Virus record (IMG/VR): IMGVR_UViG_3300049783_001949
Span: 1 to 40,388 of that record
From: a virus
Strand: one strand, 5' to 3'
Length of the DNA stretch: 40,388 nt
Every line of letters begins with the position of its first letter. Positions within the stretch are counted from its first letter, which is position 1. This document shows positions 32,567-40,290 of this stretch, piece after piece. Made by a program: the position numbers and the translations under genes. The notes under the pieces were generated by a model. The model saw nothing but the letters and a program-made list of their open reading frames with translations, made no database searches and had not been told where the DNA came from.

Positions 32567-33303
32567 ACCAGCTTCCTTGCTGGCGCTTGACCAGTGTAGA
32601 AGCCGCGATTACCCCAGGTCTTTTTATCTACGCTGTCCCAACCTTCTTGCTCAGCAGCAACGCGTACTTTGTCTAGGTTCACGCAGATCCGGCGCACACT
32701 GCCGCGAGCCAGTTTGGTAATTTCCCGCTGTAGGTCTGGTTTAATTTCTATACCGCGAGCGTACACACGGCAAAGGCTGGCGGTGTCTTTGTCGCCGGCT
32801 GGCTGCGCCGGTACCCAATCTAATATCCGGCCGTCAAAACGTTCCCAACGCTTAAGCTTAGCTGGTAGCTTTTCTTCGCCGATCAACAGCATGGGGGCTT
32901 TGCTGCCTTCGTAAATGTCGCGAATAATTTCAACCGCTTTCTTATCAACGATGTGATCCACTTCGTCGATAATCAGCGGCCGTTGGCTTTGCGCTAGCTC
33001 TTCAGATATTTGGTCGGTCATTTTGTAAATGGTCGAGGCAGCCGTAATACCCATATCAAGCAGTATGGCTTCGAGCAGCGCTTTCTTAGTCCAGGAGCTG
33101 CGGCACTCTACGTAGTGAGCGCGCAAGGTATTGGCAACAAACGTGGCACTGTAGCTTTTGCCAAATCCGCTGGGGCCAAACATAACTACCATGCCAGGCA
33201 AAGACTCGGCGCGGTTCTGCGCTCGCTCTACTGCAGCTTTGGTAAGTGCCATGTTGGTCAGCGGTGCCATGCCGCTAATGTTGTCGATATCGGTGATTGT
33301 CAT
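32563..33303 (-). CDS. MuB-like transposition ATPase
   Basis: A 246-residue AAA+ protein: Walker A GPSGFGKS at 43-50, Walker B PLIIDEVDH with Asp113-Glu114. MuB-type proteins bind target DNA, deliver it to the transposase and prevent insertion into the phage itself. GGAAA precedes ATG 33303. It is 52 bp after the transposase gene, across an 11-bp hairpin. Confidence 0.95.
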   Translation of the reverse strand: MTITDIDNISGMAPLTNMALTKAAVERAQNRAESLPGMVVMFGPSGFGKSYSATFVANTLRAHYVECRSSWTKKALLEAILLDMGITAASTIYKMTDQISEELAQSQRPLIIDEVDHIVDKKAVEIIRDIYEGSKAPMLLIGEEKLPAKLKRWERFDGRILDWVPAQPAGDKDTASLCRVYARGIEIKPDLQREITKLARGSVRRICVNLDKVRVAAEQEGWDSVDKKTWGNRGFYTGQAPARKLV

Positions 33304-33348
33304 GTATTATTTCCTTGTTGTTGATTAGTCATGTAGTCGACGATCTAC

Positions 33349-33376
33349 CGGACAGTCAGTTGCTGCTGACTGTCCG
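33349..33376 (-). other. 11-bp perfect hairpin over the transposase stop codon
   Basis: CGGACAGTCAG and CTGACTGTCCG (33349-33359, 33366-33376) form an 11-bp stem with a 6-base loop. The transposase TGA (33358-33356) is inside it. There is no U run, so it is not a normal terminator. It might control the A:B ratio or act as an RNA-processing/stability site. Confidence 0.7.
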
Positions 33377-35485
33377 TTCTAGCCTTTCTTGCCAGTCCTC
33401 CATAAATTTTTGGTTAGTGAATTCAGGGTTTTCTTCGTTCTTCGCCCACCATTTGGCGTCGATCTGAGAAAGTGTTTCGCCTTGTTCCACAGCCTTACCT
33501 ACTTTTAACCAGCGCTGGTACGCGGTGCTTTCAGGCTGTGGTTCTTGGATTTCAAATAGCGCTTCAACGTCGGCCATAGAAGCCTCGGCTTGCTTAGTCC
33601 AATATTCGTCGGGCGATTTGGTGTCTGGCATTTCTATGGAGGCGCGAGCGGGACGTACCACTTTGCTGGCAACAGGTGCTGGCAACTCTGGGCGCGGTAA
33701 GCGCTGAGATACATCTGCCAGATCCATGCGCATTTCGGCTTTCGCTGCTTCCTTGGTGGCCTTAATGAACTTCTTGCGCTCACGGCTGTAGATGCGGCTA
33801 CCGTCGCTGTCACCAAAGCCTTTGGCTTCTAGGCAGTCTGCGGTGGTAATAAAGCGCCCATCGAGTGTGTAGGCGTGAACCTGCTCGTGCAGGTGGTCGG
33901 GATCAAAGCGCACCACAATCTTGATGCCACGATCGCCGTATTCCAGAAGATCTTGTGCAAAGTAACGGTTGCGGCCGTCACGGCCTTGGCCCGTGCGCGC
34001 ACCGGCCTCTAAAGTAAAGCAGCCGGTTTTATCGACACGGATCGACTCTGCAGTAAGTAGCCACAACCGGCGCTGGGCTTCGGTTGCCTTGCGGATTGGT
34101 GCTACGGCATACGATTCGTTAAACACCTGATCAAAGCTCAGCGTACCGCCTGCCATTTGGGTGCGGCGTTTTTCGCGGGCATTCCAGTGAATGATTTCTT
34201 CGTTTAGTACCCGCACAAAGTCTTCTAACGGTACCGCTTTGGATGCGTAGTTCTCTGGCTTGGCGGTAACATTTTTGCCGGTATAGGCACCGGCAAAGTC
34301 TGGGTGCTGATCAACGTAGTCACCCAAGCCACCGACACCAAAAGCGCGCTCTATAGGTTTAGCTTGGCCGCGACCTTTCGCTTGGGTACCGGCCTTATCC
34401 ACGCTAGTCCAATGCACCTGCACACCCAGCATAGGGAAGATGCCCAGCGGGTCATCTTCCTTAACTTTAAAGCGGTACCGGTTAGGTACGCCGCCAGTCA
34501 TCCACTTATTCGCAGCTGCCCTGGTGTTATCGATGGTGGCGTGTGAAGGAATACCAAACTGCTCAACCAGATCGCCAAAGCTCAGACGTATCGAGTCGGT
34601 GTTCTCTGTAAGGTCTACCCGATAGGCGAGTAATTTGCGCGAATAGATGTCTTGCCAAAACCACGTTTTAGGGCGATCTACGGTGCCGTCGGGCCACTTA
34701 ACAAACACGTTGTGCTGGTAGCCATCACCATTGATCCATTCCACCGCGTGCATATTGTGCACGGTGCGTTCAACAGAGGGGAAACGGCCAGATAAAGCAT
34801 GCTCACCTTCGCGACATAAAATGCGGATAGTCAGCGGGATGCGTTCAATAGACCAACGATTAAAGGTGCGAACTGCTGGGATTTGCCAGCCATGCGCGGC
34901 AGCCGCACGCTTCAGGCGCTCGTAACAACTGGCGATTGATGGCTGTTCATTGCGAAGATAATCGGCTTTGAAAAAGTCCCATGCTTCAGGTGCGCACTCT
35001 GCACTGCGCTTAGGTTTGCCCTCATGTTGGGGGAGCAGGTGCGCAAGCCAGTTGCTGCGCTCTATGCCTTTTACCAGCTCGACCCACTTGTAAATGGTGG
35101 CGCGGTTTGCGGCAAACTCTGCGGCGGCTTTATCGGTGGCGGCAGATTTGCCCGTGCCGCTAAAGATGAGCTTCTCGCGAAATAACAACGCCTCTAATCG
35201 ACGCTTAGCCTCAGCCTTGGCATTCGCGCCAGCGCGCTCATAGACCTTCCATGCAGTGTCAGCGATGTCTTGCTTTTGGTCAGCAGCGTGACGAGCCTCG
35301 GCTAGGATAAGCGGTTGCTGGATGTCTTTGGGGAGGTCGGCTAATGAATAGACCTGACGTGTTCCACCCACAACGGTCTCTGTCGTATTAGGCCACGCCT
35401 CTTTGTTAGCGCGGCGGCTAATCGTCGATTGATTAAGCCCAGTAGCGCCAACAATTTCCCTAACTGAAAACTGCCGCTCACTCAT
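33356..35485 (-). CDS. MuA-like DDE transposase
   Basis: A 709-residue transposase. Residues 1-60 are a MuA-type winged helix (VREIVGATGLNQSTISRRANKEAWP). The catalytic core has Asp254 (INGDGYQ), Asp319 (TIDNTRAA) and Glu379 (KPIERAFG), close to MuA D269/D336/E392 spacing. The C-terminal domain is basic and helical and contacts MuB and other subunits in Mu. It cuts the TG/CA ends and joins them with 5-bp staggers, matching the duplication seen. Start ATG 35485 after AGGGG. Confidence 0.97.
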   Translation of the reverse strand: MSERQFSVREIVGATGLNQSTISRRANKEAWPNTTETVVGGTRQVYSLADLPKDIQQPLILAEARHAADQKQDIADTAWKVYERAGANAKAEAKRRLEALLFREKLIFSGTGKSAATDKAAAEFAANRATIYKWVELVKGIERSNWLAHLLPQHEGKPKRSAECAPEAWDFFKADYLRNEQPSIASCYERLKRAAAAHGWQIPAVRTFNRWSIERIPLTIRILCREGEHALSGRFPSVERTVHNMHAVEWINGDGYQHNVFVKWPDGTVDRPKTWFWQDIYSRKLLAYRVDLTENTDSIRLSFGDLVEQFGIPSHATIDNTRAAANKWMTGGVPNRYRFKVKEDDPLGIFPMLGVQVHWTSVDKAGTQAKGRGQAKPIERAFGVGGLGDYVDQHPDFAGAYTGKNVTAKPENYASKAVPLEDFVRVLNEEIIHWNAREKRRTQMAGGTLSFDQVFNESYAVAPIRKATEAQRRLWLLTAESIRVDKTGCFTLEAGARTGQGRDGRNRYFAQDLLEYGDRGIKIVVRFDPDHLHEQVHAYTLDGRFITTADCLEAKGFGDSDGSRIYSRERKKFIKATKEAAKAEMRMDLADVSQRLPRPELPAPVASKVVRPARASIEMPDTKSPDEYWTKQAEASMADVEALFEIQEPQPESTAYQRWLKVGKAVEQGETLSQIDAKWWAKNEENPEFTNQKFMEDWQERLERTVSSN

Positions 35486-35507
35486 AGCGCGCCCCTAGTA
35501 AAATGGC

Positions 35508-35571
35508 GGGAACCCAGATCCCTGCTAAACTGGTTGTCGCCAAACAAACCGAACCAACAAGGAGGGTTCCC
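35508..35571 (+). promoter_or_regulatory. Inverted repeat covering the ribosome-binding site of the plus-strand gene
   Basis: GGGAACCC (35508-35515) is complementary to GGGTTCCC (35564-35571). The second arm overlaps the GGAGGG Shine-Dalgarno of the plus-strand gene. A transcript starting upstream could hide its own start; one starting between the arms could not. Confidence 0.5.
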
Positions 35572-35572
35572 A

Positions 35573-36058
35573 ATGAAAAAAATGGATCTAATAAACCAAT
35601 ATTTTGAAAGCGTTCTCGGCCCAGTCGATAAGAGGCGTACTAGGCAGCTATCCCCAATGGAATTCATTGAAGCCTTGTGGCCGTTGAATGACATTTTCAA
35701 GCCGCACATCGAGCAAATAGCAACCGTGCGATACAGGCCAAGATTTGAAGCACAAGCGAACGAAGCCATTGAACGCTTTGTCGCAATTCCGAAAATGGAG
35801 ACTTGGGCGAATTTATCGCCAGGCGTTTGGCGAGTACTCTTAGAGAGACATCGACAAATGATTGATACTGCTGTTGCAAATGACGGGGCTGGAAACATCA
35901 ATTTTGCCCCCATCCCAGATTCGCTACCCGATGACTGCTTGCTACCAGCCCTAATGCTTCTATGGCTTCACTCAATGGAGCTGCCGTTTCCAGTAAAAGA
36001 TCGAACTGCTGGCGAATTTCCTGACGGAGATCCTCCGGCATCGATGCGGCGACACTGA
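35573..36058 (+). CDS. Unrecognised plus-strand gene in the early region
   Basis: A 161-residue protein (MKKMDLINQYFESVLGPVDKRRTR...FIEALWPLNDIFKPHIEQIATVRYRPRFEAQANE) with helical, slightly basic character and a Pro/Asp-rich C-terminus. Start ATG 35573 follows AAGGAGGG. It runs against the transposase operon and overlaps the minus-strand small gene at 35898-36107 by 161 bp. I recognise no domain. An independently expressed lysogenic gene is a reasonable guess from its orientation (the same as the repressor). Confidence 0.68.
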   Translation: MKKMDLINQYFESVLGPVDKRRTRQLSPMEFIEALWPLNDIFKPHIEQIATVRYRPRFEAQANEAIERFVAIPKMETWANLSPGVWRVLLERHRQMIDTAVANDGAGNINFAPIPDSLPDDCLLPALMLLWLHSMELPFPVKDRTAGEFPDGDPPASMRRH

Positions 36059-36107
36059 ATGCCTTCTTCTGGCTCGCCTCGAATATGATGGCGAAGGGAC
36101 AGCTCAT
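35898..36107 (-). CDS. Small early protein overlapping the plus-strand gene
   Basis: A 69-residue protein (MPEDLRQEIRQQFDLLLETAAPLSEAIEALGL from about residue 23) with helical character. ATG 36107 overlaps the stop of the preceding gene (ATGA), as elsewhere in this operon. It is antisense to the last about 53 codons of the plus-strand gene. Either may be the true gene; coupling and composition support this one too. Confidence 0.55.
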   Translation of the reverse strand: MSCPFAIIFEASQKKAFSVAASMPEDLRQEIRQQFDLLLETAAPLSEAIEALGLVASSHRVANLGWGQN

Positions 36108-36544
36108 TCCATCACCCCCATCTGTTTCTTCAATTCCTTAATCTTCCGGGCGGCTTCTTCCTTTAGGCGCTCCAGCTTTCCCAGCTCTGCATTCAATGCA
36201 TCGCGGCCAATCAACAGCCTTCCGCCGCGCACTCCAGCGAGCCAATTGGTAATAAGGTGGCTGTTACAGGCTTCTTCCAGCGCAGGCACAACCCAAAGCG
36301 GTAAATTGAACTCGTCACGCCCCTCAGAGCTGTAAGCGTCCAACATGTATTTAGAGACTTCTTTACCCGTCAGGCGGGAACAGGCAGCGGCAATGTCATA
36401 GCGGTCACCTTCGGCACTCTTCAACATCACCCCAACCAAACCAGCTACCGTTGCGCGGTAATTAAGACCTGCGGGAATGGCAGCTGCAGGTTGCGGAACC
36501 TCAAACAAGTCGAGGGTTTGGGTGTCTTTAGCTCGGCGACTCAT
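36104..36544 (-). CDS. Hypothetical early protein before the transposase
   Basis: A 146-residue protein with helical N-terminal part (GLNYRATVAGLVGVMLKSAEGDRYDIAAACSRLTGKEVSKYMLDAYSSEGRDEFNLPLWVVPALEEAC) and a coiled-coil C-terminus (LNAELGKLERLKEEAARKIKELKK). Relatives occur next to ner in transposable siphoviruses, as far as I recall. Function unknown. Confidence 0.75.
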   Translation of the reverse strand: MSRRAKDTQTLDLFEVPQPAAAIPAGLNYRATVAGLVGVMLKSAEGDRYDIAAACSRLTGKEVSKYMLDAYSSEGRDEFNLPLWVVPALEEACNSHLITNWLAGVRGGRLLIGRDALNAELGKLERLKEEAARKIKELKKQMGVME

Positions 36545-36546
36545 GT

Positions 36547-36897
36547 CTACGCCACCTGTTCATTATGGACATTGCGATACCCGCAACGGGTGTTATCATG
36601 AACACCATTGGAAACAGACTTTTTTGGGCGCCCCATTCGGTAAATCGGCAGGCCGTCTTTGTCATACCGTTCTGGAAAAAGTTGGCTTGGCTCAAGCTCT
36701 AAAAAATCAGCAAGCACTCGCTCCATTCGGGGGTAGGTTTTATTGAACGCTGAGTAAAGACAGGCGCGGCTCACGCCCGCATCACTGGCAACTTTAGCCA
36801 GCGATTGCCCGCGCATTTGAACCTGATACTTGATCCAAGCACGGCGCTTTACCGGGTCACGGAGAAGCTCTTTATTTCTGTTATCTAATTTAGTCAT
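36547..36897 (-). CDS. ner: Ner-like early transcription regulator
   Basis: A 116-residue protein with the Ner/Nlp helix-turn-helix: AWIKYQVQMRGQSLAKVASDAGV, then SRACLYSAFNKTYPRMERVLADFLELEPSQLFPERY. Mu Ner turns down both early and repressor promoters. The tail beyond residue about 75 is longer than Mu Ner. I start it at ATG 36897: the promoter at 36934-36906 should start transcription near 36899, so a start at 36909 would be upstream of the RNA. Confidence 0.9.
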   Translation of the reverse strand: MTKLDNRNKELLRDPVKRRAWIKYQVQMRGQSLAKVASDAGVSRACLYSAFNKTYPRMERVLADFLELEPSQLFPERYDKDGLPIYRMGRPKKSVSNGVHDNTRCGYRNVHNEQVA

Positions 36898-36905
36898 GGG
36901 TATAA

Positions 36906-36934
36906 ACATTACGCCGCATTGTGCGCCATGTCAA
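36906..36934 (-). promoter_or_regulatory. Early promoter Pe
   Basis: The minus strand reads TTGACA (36934-36929), a 17-bp spacer and TAATGT (36911-36906). An operator-like CGCACAATGCG fills the spacer. Transcription would begin near 36899, so ner would be leaderless or nearly so. Confidence 0.75.
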
Positions 36935-36979
36935 CACCGCTTTGTGCGCATATCTTTATTTTTTAGTCACAATGCCGCG
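36915..36979. promoter_or_regulatory. Operator array between ner and repressor
   Basis: Three related sites: CGCATTGTGCG (36915-36925), CGCTTTGTGCG (36938-36948, 10/11 match), and in opposite orientation CACAATGCCGCG (36968-36979). The outer two also share CACAATGC[G/C]GCGTAAT as an inverted pair and lie between -35 and -10 of the two divergent promoters. Binding by repressor or Ner is inferred. Confidence 0.7.
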
Positions 36980-36992
36980 TAATTTGTATAAG
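36964..36992 (+). promoter_or_regulatory. Candidate repressor promoter
   Basis: TAGTCA (36964-36969), a 17-bp spacer and TATAAG (36987-36992) face the repressor. The spacer contains CACAATGCCGCG, so the operator placement mirrors Pe. It would leave a leader of about 75 bases. Confidence 0.55.
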
Positions 36993-37039
36993 TTATTTAA
37001 AAACAACAGGTTATGGTTTTTAATATTTGCTAATAGGGC

Positions 37040-37055
37040 TATGCGTTGCCGCATA
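37040..37055. repeat. Inverted repeat in repressor leader
   Basis: TATGCG-TTGC-CGCATA is a 6-bp inverted repeat 20 bp before the repressor ATG. Its half-sites resemble the GC-rich halves of the operators, so it may be a fourth, autoregulatory operator, or a leader hairpin. Confidence 0.5.
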
Positions 37056-37074
37056 CCTTGACGAGAAGAAAGTT

Positions 37075-37761
37075 ATGCACGACCAAATCGCAATAGGCAA
37101 TAGGATAAAAGCTGTCCGCGAACTGCTTGGATATACGCAATCCGGCATATCCGCGCAGTGCGGTAGCAAACTTCGCTCATGGCAAGAATATGAAAAAGGA
37201 GGCCGCAGCCCTGGCAGCCAAGTGATCGCAGGTCTAGTGAGTATCGGCGTTAACGCAAACTGGCTATTGACCGGCGAAGGCGAAATGTTAACGGCAGCTA
37301 ATAACGGCGCTGCTGAACCACTGCTTTCGTATTCAGTTGCAAGCGATGATTACGCTTACGTGCAAAAGCTCGTAGATGTCCACGTTTCGGCTGGAGACGG
37401 CGCAGAACCGAGCGATGGCGACGGAATTGAAGAACTCGCATTTAAGCGTAAATGGCTTGCTATGGAGGGTTTGTCAGCCAAGAACCTGCGTGTGGTGGCG
37501 TGTCGCGGCGACTCAATGGCACCGACAATCCCAGAGGATTCAACGCTTCTGGTCGATATCAGTCAGAATGACTTTGTGCGAGAGGGTGTTTACGTGATCC
37601 GCCTAGATGGACACTTGTTCGCTAAACGCTTACAGCGCGGGCAAGGCGGCTCAATTCATGTCATTAGCGATAATACGCTGTATGATAAAATCATCGTCAC
37701 GCCAGAAAAGCATGACTTCCAAATGATCGGAAAAGCAGTCTGGCTTGGGCACACTATGTAA
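37075..37761 (+). CDS. CI/LexA-type phage repressor (XRE + S24)
   Basis: A 228-residue protein. Residues 5-68 are an XRE helix-turn-helix (NRIKAVRELLGYTQSGISAQCGSKLRSWQEYEKGGRSPGSQVIAGL). Residues about 100-228 are an S24/LexA-type domain with Ser147 (CRGDSMAPT) and Lys184 (FAKRL) 37 residues apart, as in LexA. Ala106-Gly107 is a candidate self-cleavage site, so RecA-linked induction is possible. This is unlike Mu c and like D3112/B3. Start ATG 37075 rather than TTG 37027, because of the leader and promoter. Confidence 0.93.
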   Translation: MHDQIAIGNRIKAVRELLGYTQSGISAQCGSKLRSWQEYEKGGRSPGSQVIAGLVSIGVNANWLLTGEGEMLTAANNGAAEPLLSYSVASDDYAYVQKLVDVHVSAGDGAEPSDGDGIEELAFKRKWLAMEGLSAKNLRVVACRGDSMAPTIPEDSTLLVDISQNDFVREGVYVIRLDGHLFAKRLQRGQGGSIHVISDNTLYDKIIVTPEKHDFQMIGKAVWLGHTM

Positions 37762-37980
37762 ACGATCTTTAATTCCACATTAACCGTATAATATTGCTGT
37801 CGTGATGTAAGTGGCGCACTTTGCTGATTAAGCCAAATTTGTCGAATTTGTCGCGCCACATCAAATTCCTACGTGGCCACATGCTGAGCGTTTCAATGCC
37901 GCGTCATCCGTGACTCTCCCACTAGCTCCAGCCTAATCCCGCTTGTTTCCGGTTTGTCGCGTTCTTAATGGCCCCATACA
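37762..37980. other. Prophage genetic left end with transposase-type sites
   Basis: This 219-bp stretch has no gene. The terminus on the minus strand is TGTATGGGGCC. CGCGACAA-type motifs recur (plus strand TTGTCGCG at 37954-37961 and 37848-37855), with weaker GTCG copies at 37838-37844 and 37797-37803. A tandem AATTTGTCG pair lies at about 37836-37853. Mu has three transposase sites at each end; these are the likely counterparts. Confidence 0.7.
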
Positions 37981-37985
37981 ATCCC
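37981..37985. repeat. Target-site duplication ATCCC, right copy
   Basis: The second copy of the five bases that precede the left terminus at 771-775. It directly follows the terminus ...CCATACA. Confidence 0.93.
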
Positions 37986-39000
37986 GGTCTACAGGTGGGT
38001 ACCCAAATTTAGCCAGCACCAATATTAAGCCAACCTTTAAGCCCGTCTTGATGTCGTCCCGCTGGCTCCAGTCGGTGTATTTCACTTTGTCTTGCACTAC
38101 TTCTTTCACGGCTTTGGCTAGATCGAGGAGCCTGTCTTCTGGGTAGGTGAAGTCGTACTTAACAGCGAGACGAGCCAGGATGTCGTAGAAGGCCTTTTCT
38201 TCGAGGTCGATACCCATGTCTTCGAAAGAACCAATCTCGCGCTTGAGGTCATGGATCATATCCATGATTTCAACGGAGAAGTCTTCCAATACGCCGCTGA
38301 CCAATACATCGTCTTCGCTGCGCTCATTGTAGTTGTCGACCAATGTCCGAAACTTCTTCGAGAAGTCCATGGCTTGCACTTTGTTGATCTTTTTGAAGTC
38401 CTCGATGGCCTTAGCCAAAAGCTGCTGCAGTAGTTTTATCTTAGTGTTGGGCAGTTTGATCTTGTCGATCTTGGCCATGTAGTCGTCATCAAAAATGTCG
38501 ATCGCGCTCTGGGCCCCATCACCCATTTTAAGAATCTCTTCGACGCCGTCTGACTTCAGAGCCTCACTGATCATCTCCCGCACCCGGGCGTTCATTTGCG
38601 CGGTGTCAGGGCCATTGCCCTTGGTGAGTTTAAAGACGATGGAGCGCACCGCCAGATAGAAGTGAATCTGGTCTCGGTCGTTTTGGTTTATGCCGTCAGC
38701 GCCGCAGCAGATGTCGTATGCAGCCTTCATGCGCTTGGCCAGCGCCATAAAGCGTTTCTCAATCTGCTCGGTAGAGAGCGCAAACTCTGCCGCCATGTTC
38801 AGGCAGTTGAGCTGTTCAAGTGGACTGCCGTGGTAGTACAGGCTGGAATCAAACCGATGGAACATCTTGTTGAGCAAGTCGAGGTGGTCTTTGACCACAA
38901 TGATGGACTGGCCAATCTCTTCGATATTCTGCTGGTCGGCCTTGTTGTAATGGGCCAACGCCAAGTTCATCTGCTTTTTGATGCCGATGTAATCCAACAA
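37981..39000 (-). pseudogene. hsdR: hsdR C-terminal part, broken at both ends
   Basis: About 340 residues of a type I restriction R subunit: IIVVKDHLDLLNKMFHRFDSS, LEQLNCLNMAAEF, KAAYDICCG, HFYLAVRSIVFKLTKG and EEKAFYDILARLAVKYDF...YTDWSQRDDIKTGLKVGLILVLAKFGYPPV are the DUF3387/HsdR C-terminal region. The last residues are at 711-775, across the prophage. The helicase and nuclease parts are missing: a TAA stop sits directly before the first codon (39003-39001), and a TonB receptor gene follows. So the gene was truncated at its 5' side in another event and is certainly dead. Confidence 0.93.
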
Positions 39001-39129
39001 TTACGTCTCTATTTTTACTTCCATGCCCTATCGTAATTTACTTACAGCCGAGGCCTTAAGTTGCATTCCAAAAACAAAAAAGCCCGCTAATAAAGCGGGC
39101 AAGGTGGGTGTCAATAATAAGTGCGTAAA
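39001..39129. other. Gap between TonB receptor 3' end and hsdR remnant
   Basis: This 129-bp gap holds only the terminator at 39071-39101. No promoter or start for hsdR is visible, so the junction where the hsdR N-terminal part was lost must lie near 39000. Confidence 0.5.
39071..39101 (-). terminator. Intrinsic terminator of TonB receptor gene
   Basis: On the minus strand GCCCGC-TTTATTA-GCGGGC (39100-39082) is followed by TTTTTTGTTTT. It lies about 30 bp past the receptor stop codon. Confidence 0.92.
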
Positions 39130-40290
39130 TTACATAAAGTTATACGCGAAGCTAATACCATAAGTGACCGGTTTAGCCGCATAGCGAACGACGACATCTT
39201 GAGTTACAAATTGGTTGCTCCAGTAATATTCATCGGTCACGTTGCGGCCCCATACCGTTGCGCTCCATACTCCATCTAAAGATTCAACGCCCGCACGTAA
39301 GTCCAAGGTTGTGAAGCTATTGATACGGGTTTTATCTGGGTCGCCAAAGGTTGAGTTTGCTTCGCTGTTATACATCAGATTGGCCCCTACAAAAGCACCT
39401 AGCGTGCTGCTAATTGGCAGACGGTAATCCGCGTCTGCAACAAAATGAAAATCAGGAGTGAACGGCAGCTCAGATCCAGCGAAGTCTCCCTGCTCTCGCA
39501 CACCATTTAAGCCGTCTTCATCTTGTCCTGTGGTGGGATTAACGAATGTGTACCATTCATTAACTTCGGTATCTACATACGTGCCAGAGGCGCGCAACAT
39601 AAGGCCGTCGATGGGCGTATACGTTAGCTCCATCTCAAAACCTTGAATGGTAGATTCTGGTATATTCACTAAGCGATCTAGCTGGTTATACACCGGATCT
39701 TTAACACTCCCGCGCACCTGCTTATCGTTATATTCATAGTAGAAGACGGCTGAGTTTAGCTGCGCTTTACGATCCGCCAGCGTCCATTTAAAACCCGCCT
39801 CTAAGGCTTGCACTGATTCTTGCGTAACTGGCTCAAATTGTGATGTGGTCGATGCTGGCAATATCGGATAGCTGCCCGTTTTGTAACCCTTAGATGCGAG
39901 TGTGTATAGCAACAGGTCATCGTCAACACGGTAATTTAGGCCAAACCGCCAAGACACATTGTCTTCATCTAAGGTGTCTTGATAAGGAGTGCGACTAACA
40001 TCCGCAGTCGCTGCATCCAAGCTCACGCATTCGCCTGGCACGATAACAGTTGTTCCCGGCGCCTGCCCTTTCAAGGCATCAGAAAAGAACGCAAAGGTGG
40101 CGTTTAAACCAGGATCAGTATTATGACTACAAGAGGTAAAATCATTTTTACTTTGTGTGAAACGAACACCCGCAAGCACGGTAAGCTGTTCACTCAGGTC
40201 GTATTCTAAATTAGCGAATATGCCAACATCCTCAATATCTTGAGTAATACTGGTGGTAGATTTCTGGATAAACGGGCCACCGGGGTTTAG
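39130..40290 (-). pseudogene. TonB-dependent receptor, 5' end lost
   Basis: About 386 residues of the C-terminal beta-barrel of a TonB-dependent receptor: VGIFANLEYDLSEQLTVLAGVRFTQ, YTLASKGYKTGSYP, VQALEAGFKWTL, FEMELTYTPIDGLMLRASGTYV and the end GISFAYNFM with an aromatic near the C-terminus. Such receptors import siderophores or glycans at the outer membrane. The plug and signal peptide are missing. The frame runs on at the 5' side into a repeated sequence (40291-40388) that does not look like receptor, so an insertion interrupted it. Part of the gene could lie outside the window. Confidence 0.85.

Larger units (their letters stand above)
776..37980 (-). mobile_element. Complete Mu-like transposable prophage, 37,205 bp
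   Basis: The element has TGTA...TACA termini, a 5-bp target duplication, terminal transposase-type sites, and a full set of modules: repressor and ner, MuA-type transposase, MuB-type ATPase, Mor/C activator, lysis, Mu-type head, siphovirus-type tail, and com plus methyltransferase at the far end. The genetic left end is at 37980 and the right end at 776, so most genes are on the minus strand. The CI-like repressor and non-contractile tail recall the transposable siphoviruses of Pseudomonas (B3/D3112 type) rather than Mu itself. I see no frameshifted essential gene, so it may be inducible. Confidence 0.97.

Noticed and set aside
35482-35913. 143-residue minus-strand frame upstream of the transposase
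   Set aside because: Cys/Ser-rich shadow of the plus-strand gene; its opposite has the better start and composition.
37027-37074. Upstream TTG start for the repressor
   Set aside because: It has no Shine-Dalgarno and runs through the inverted repeat; ATG 37075 aligns with the start of the XRE domain.
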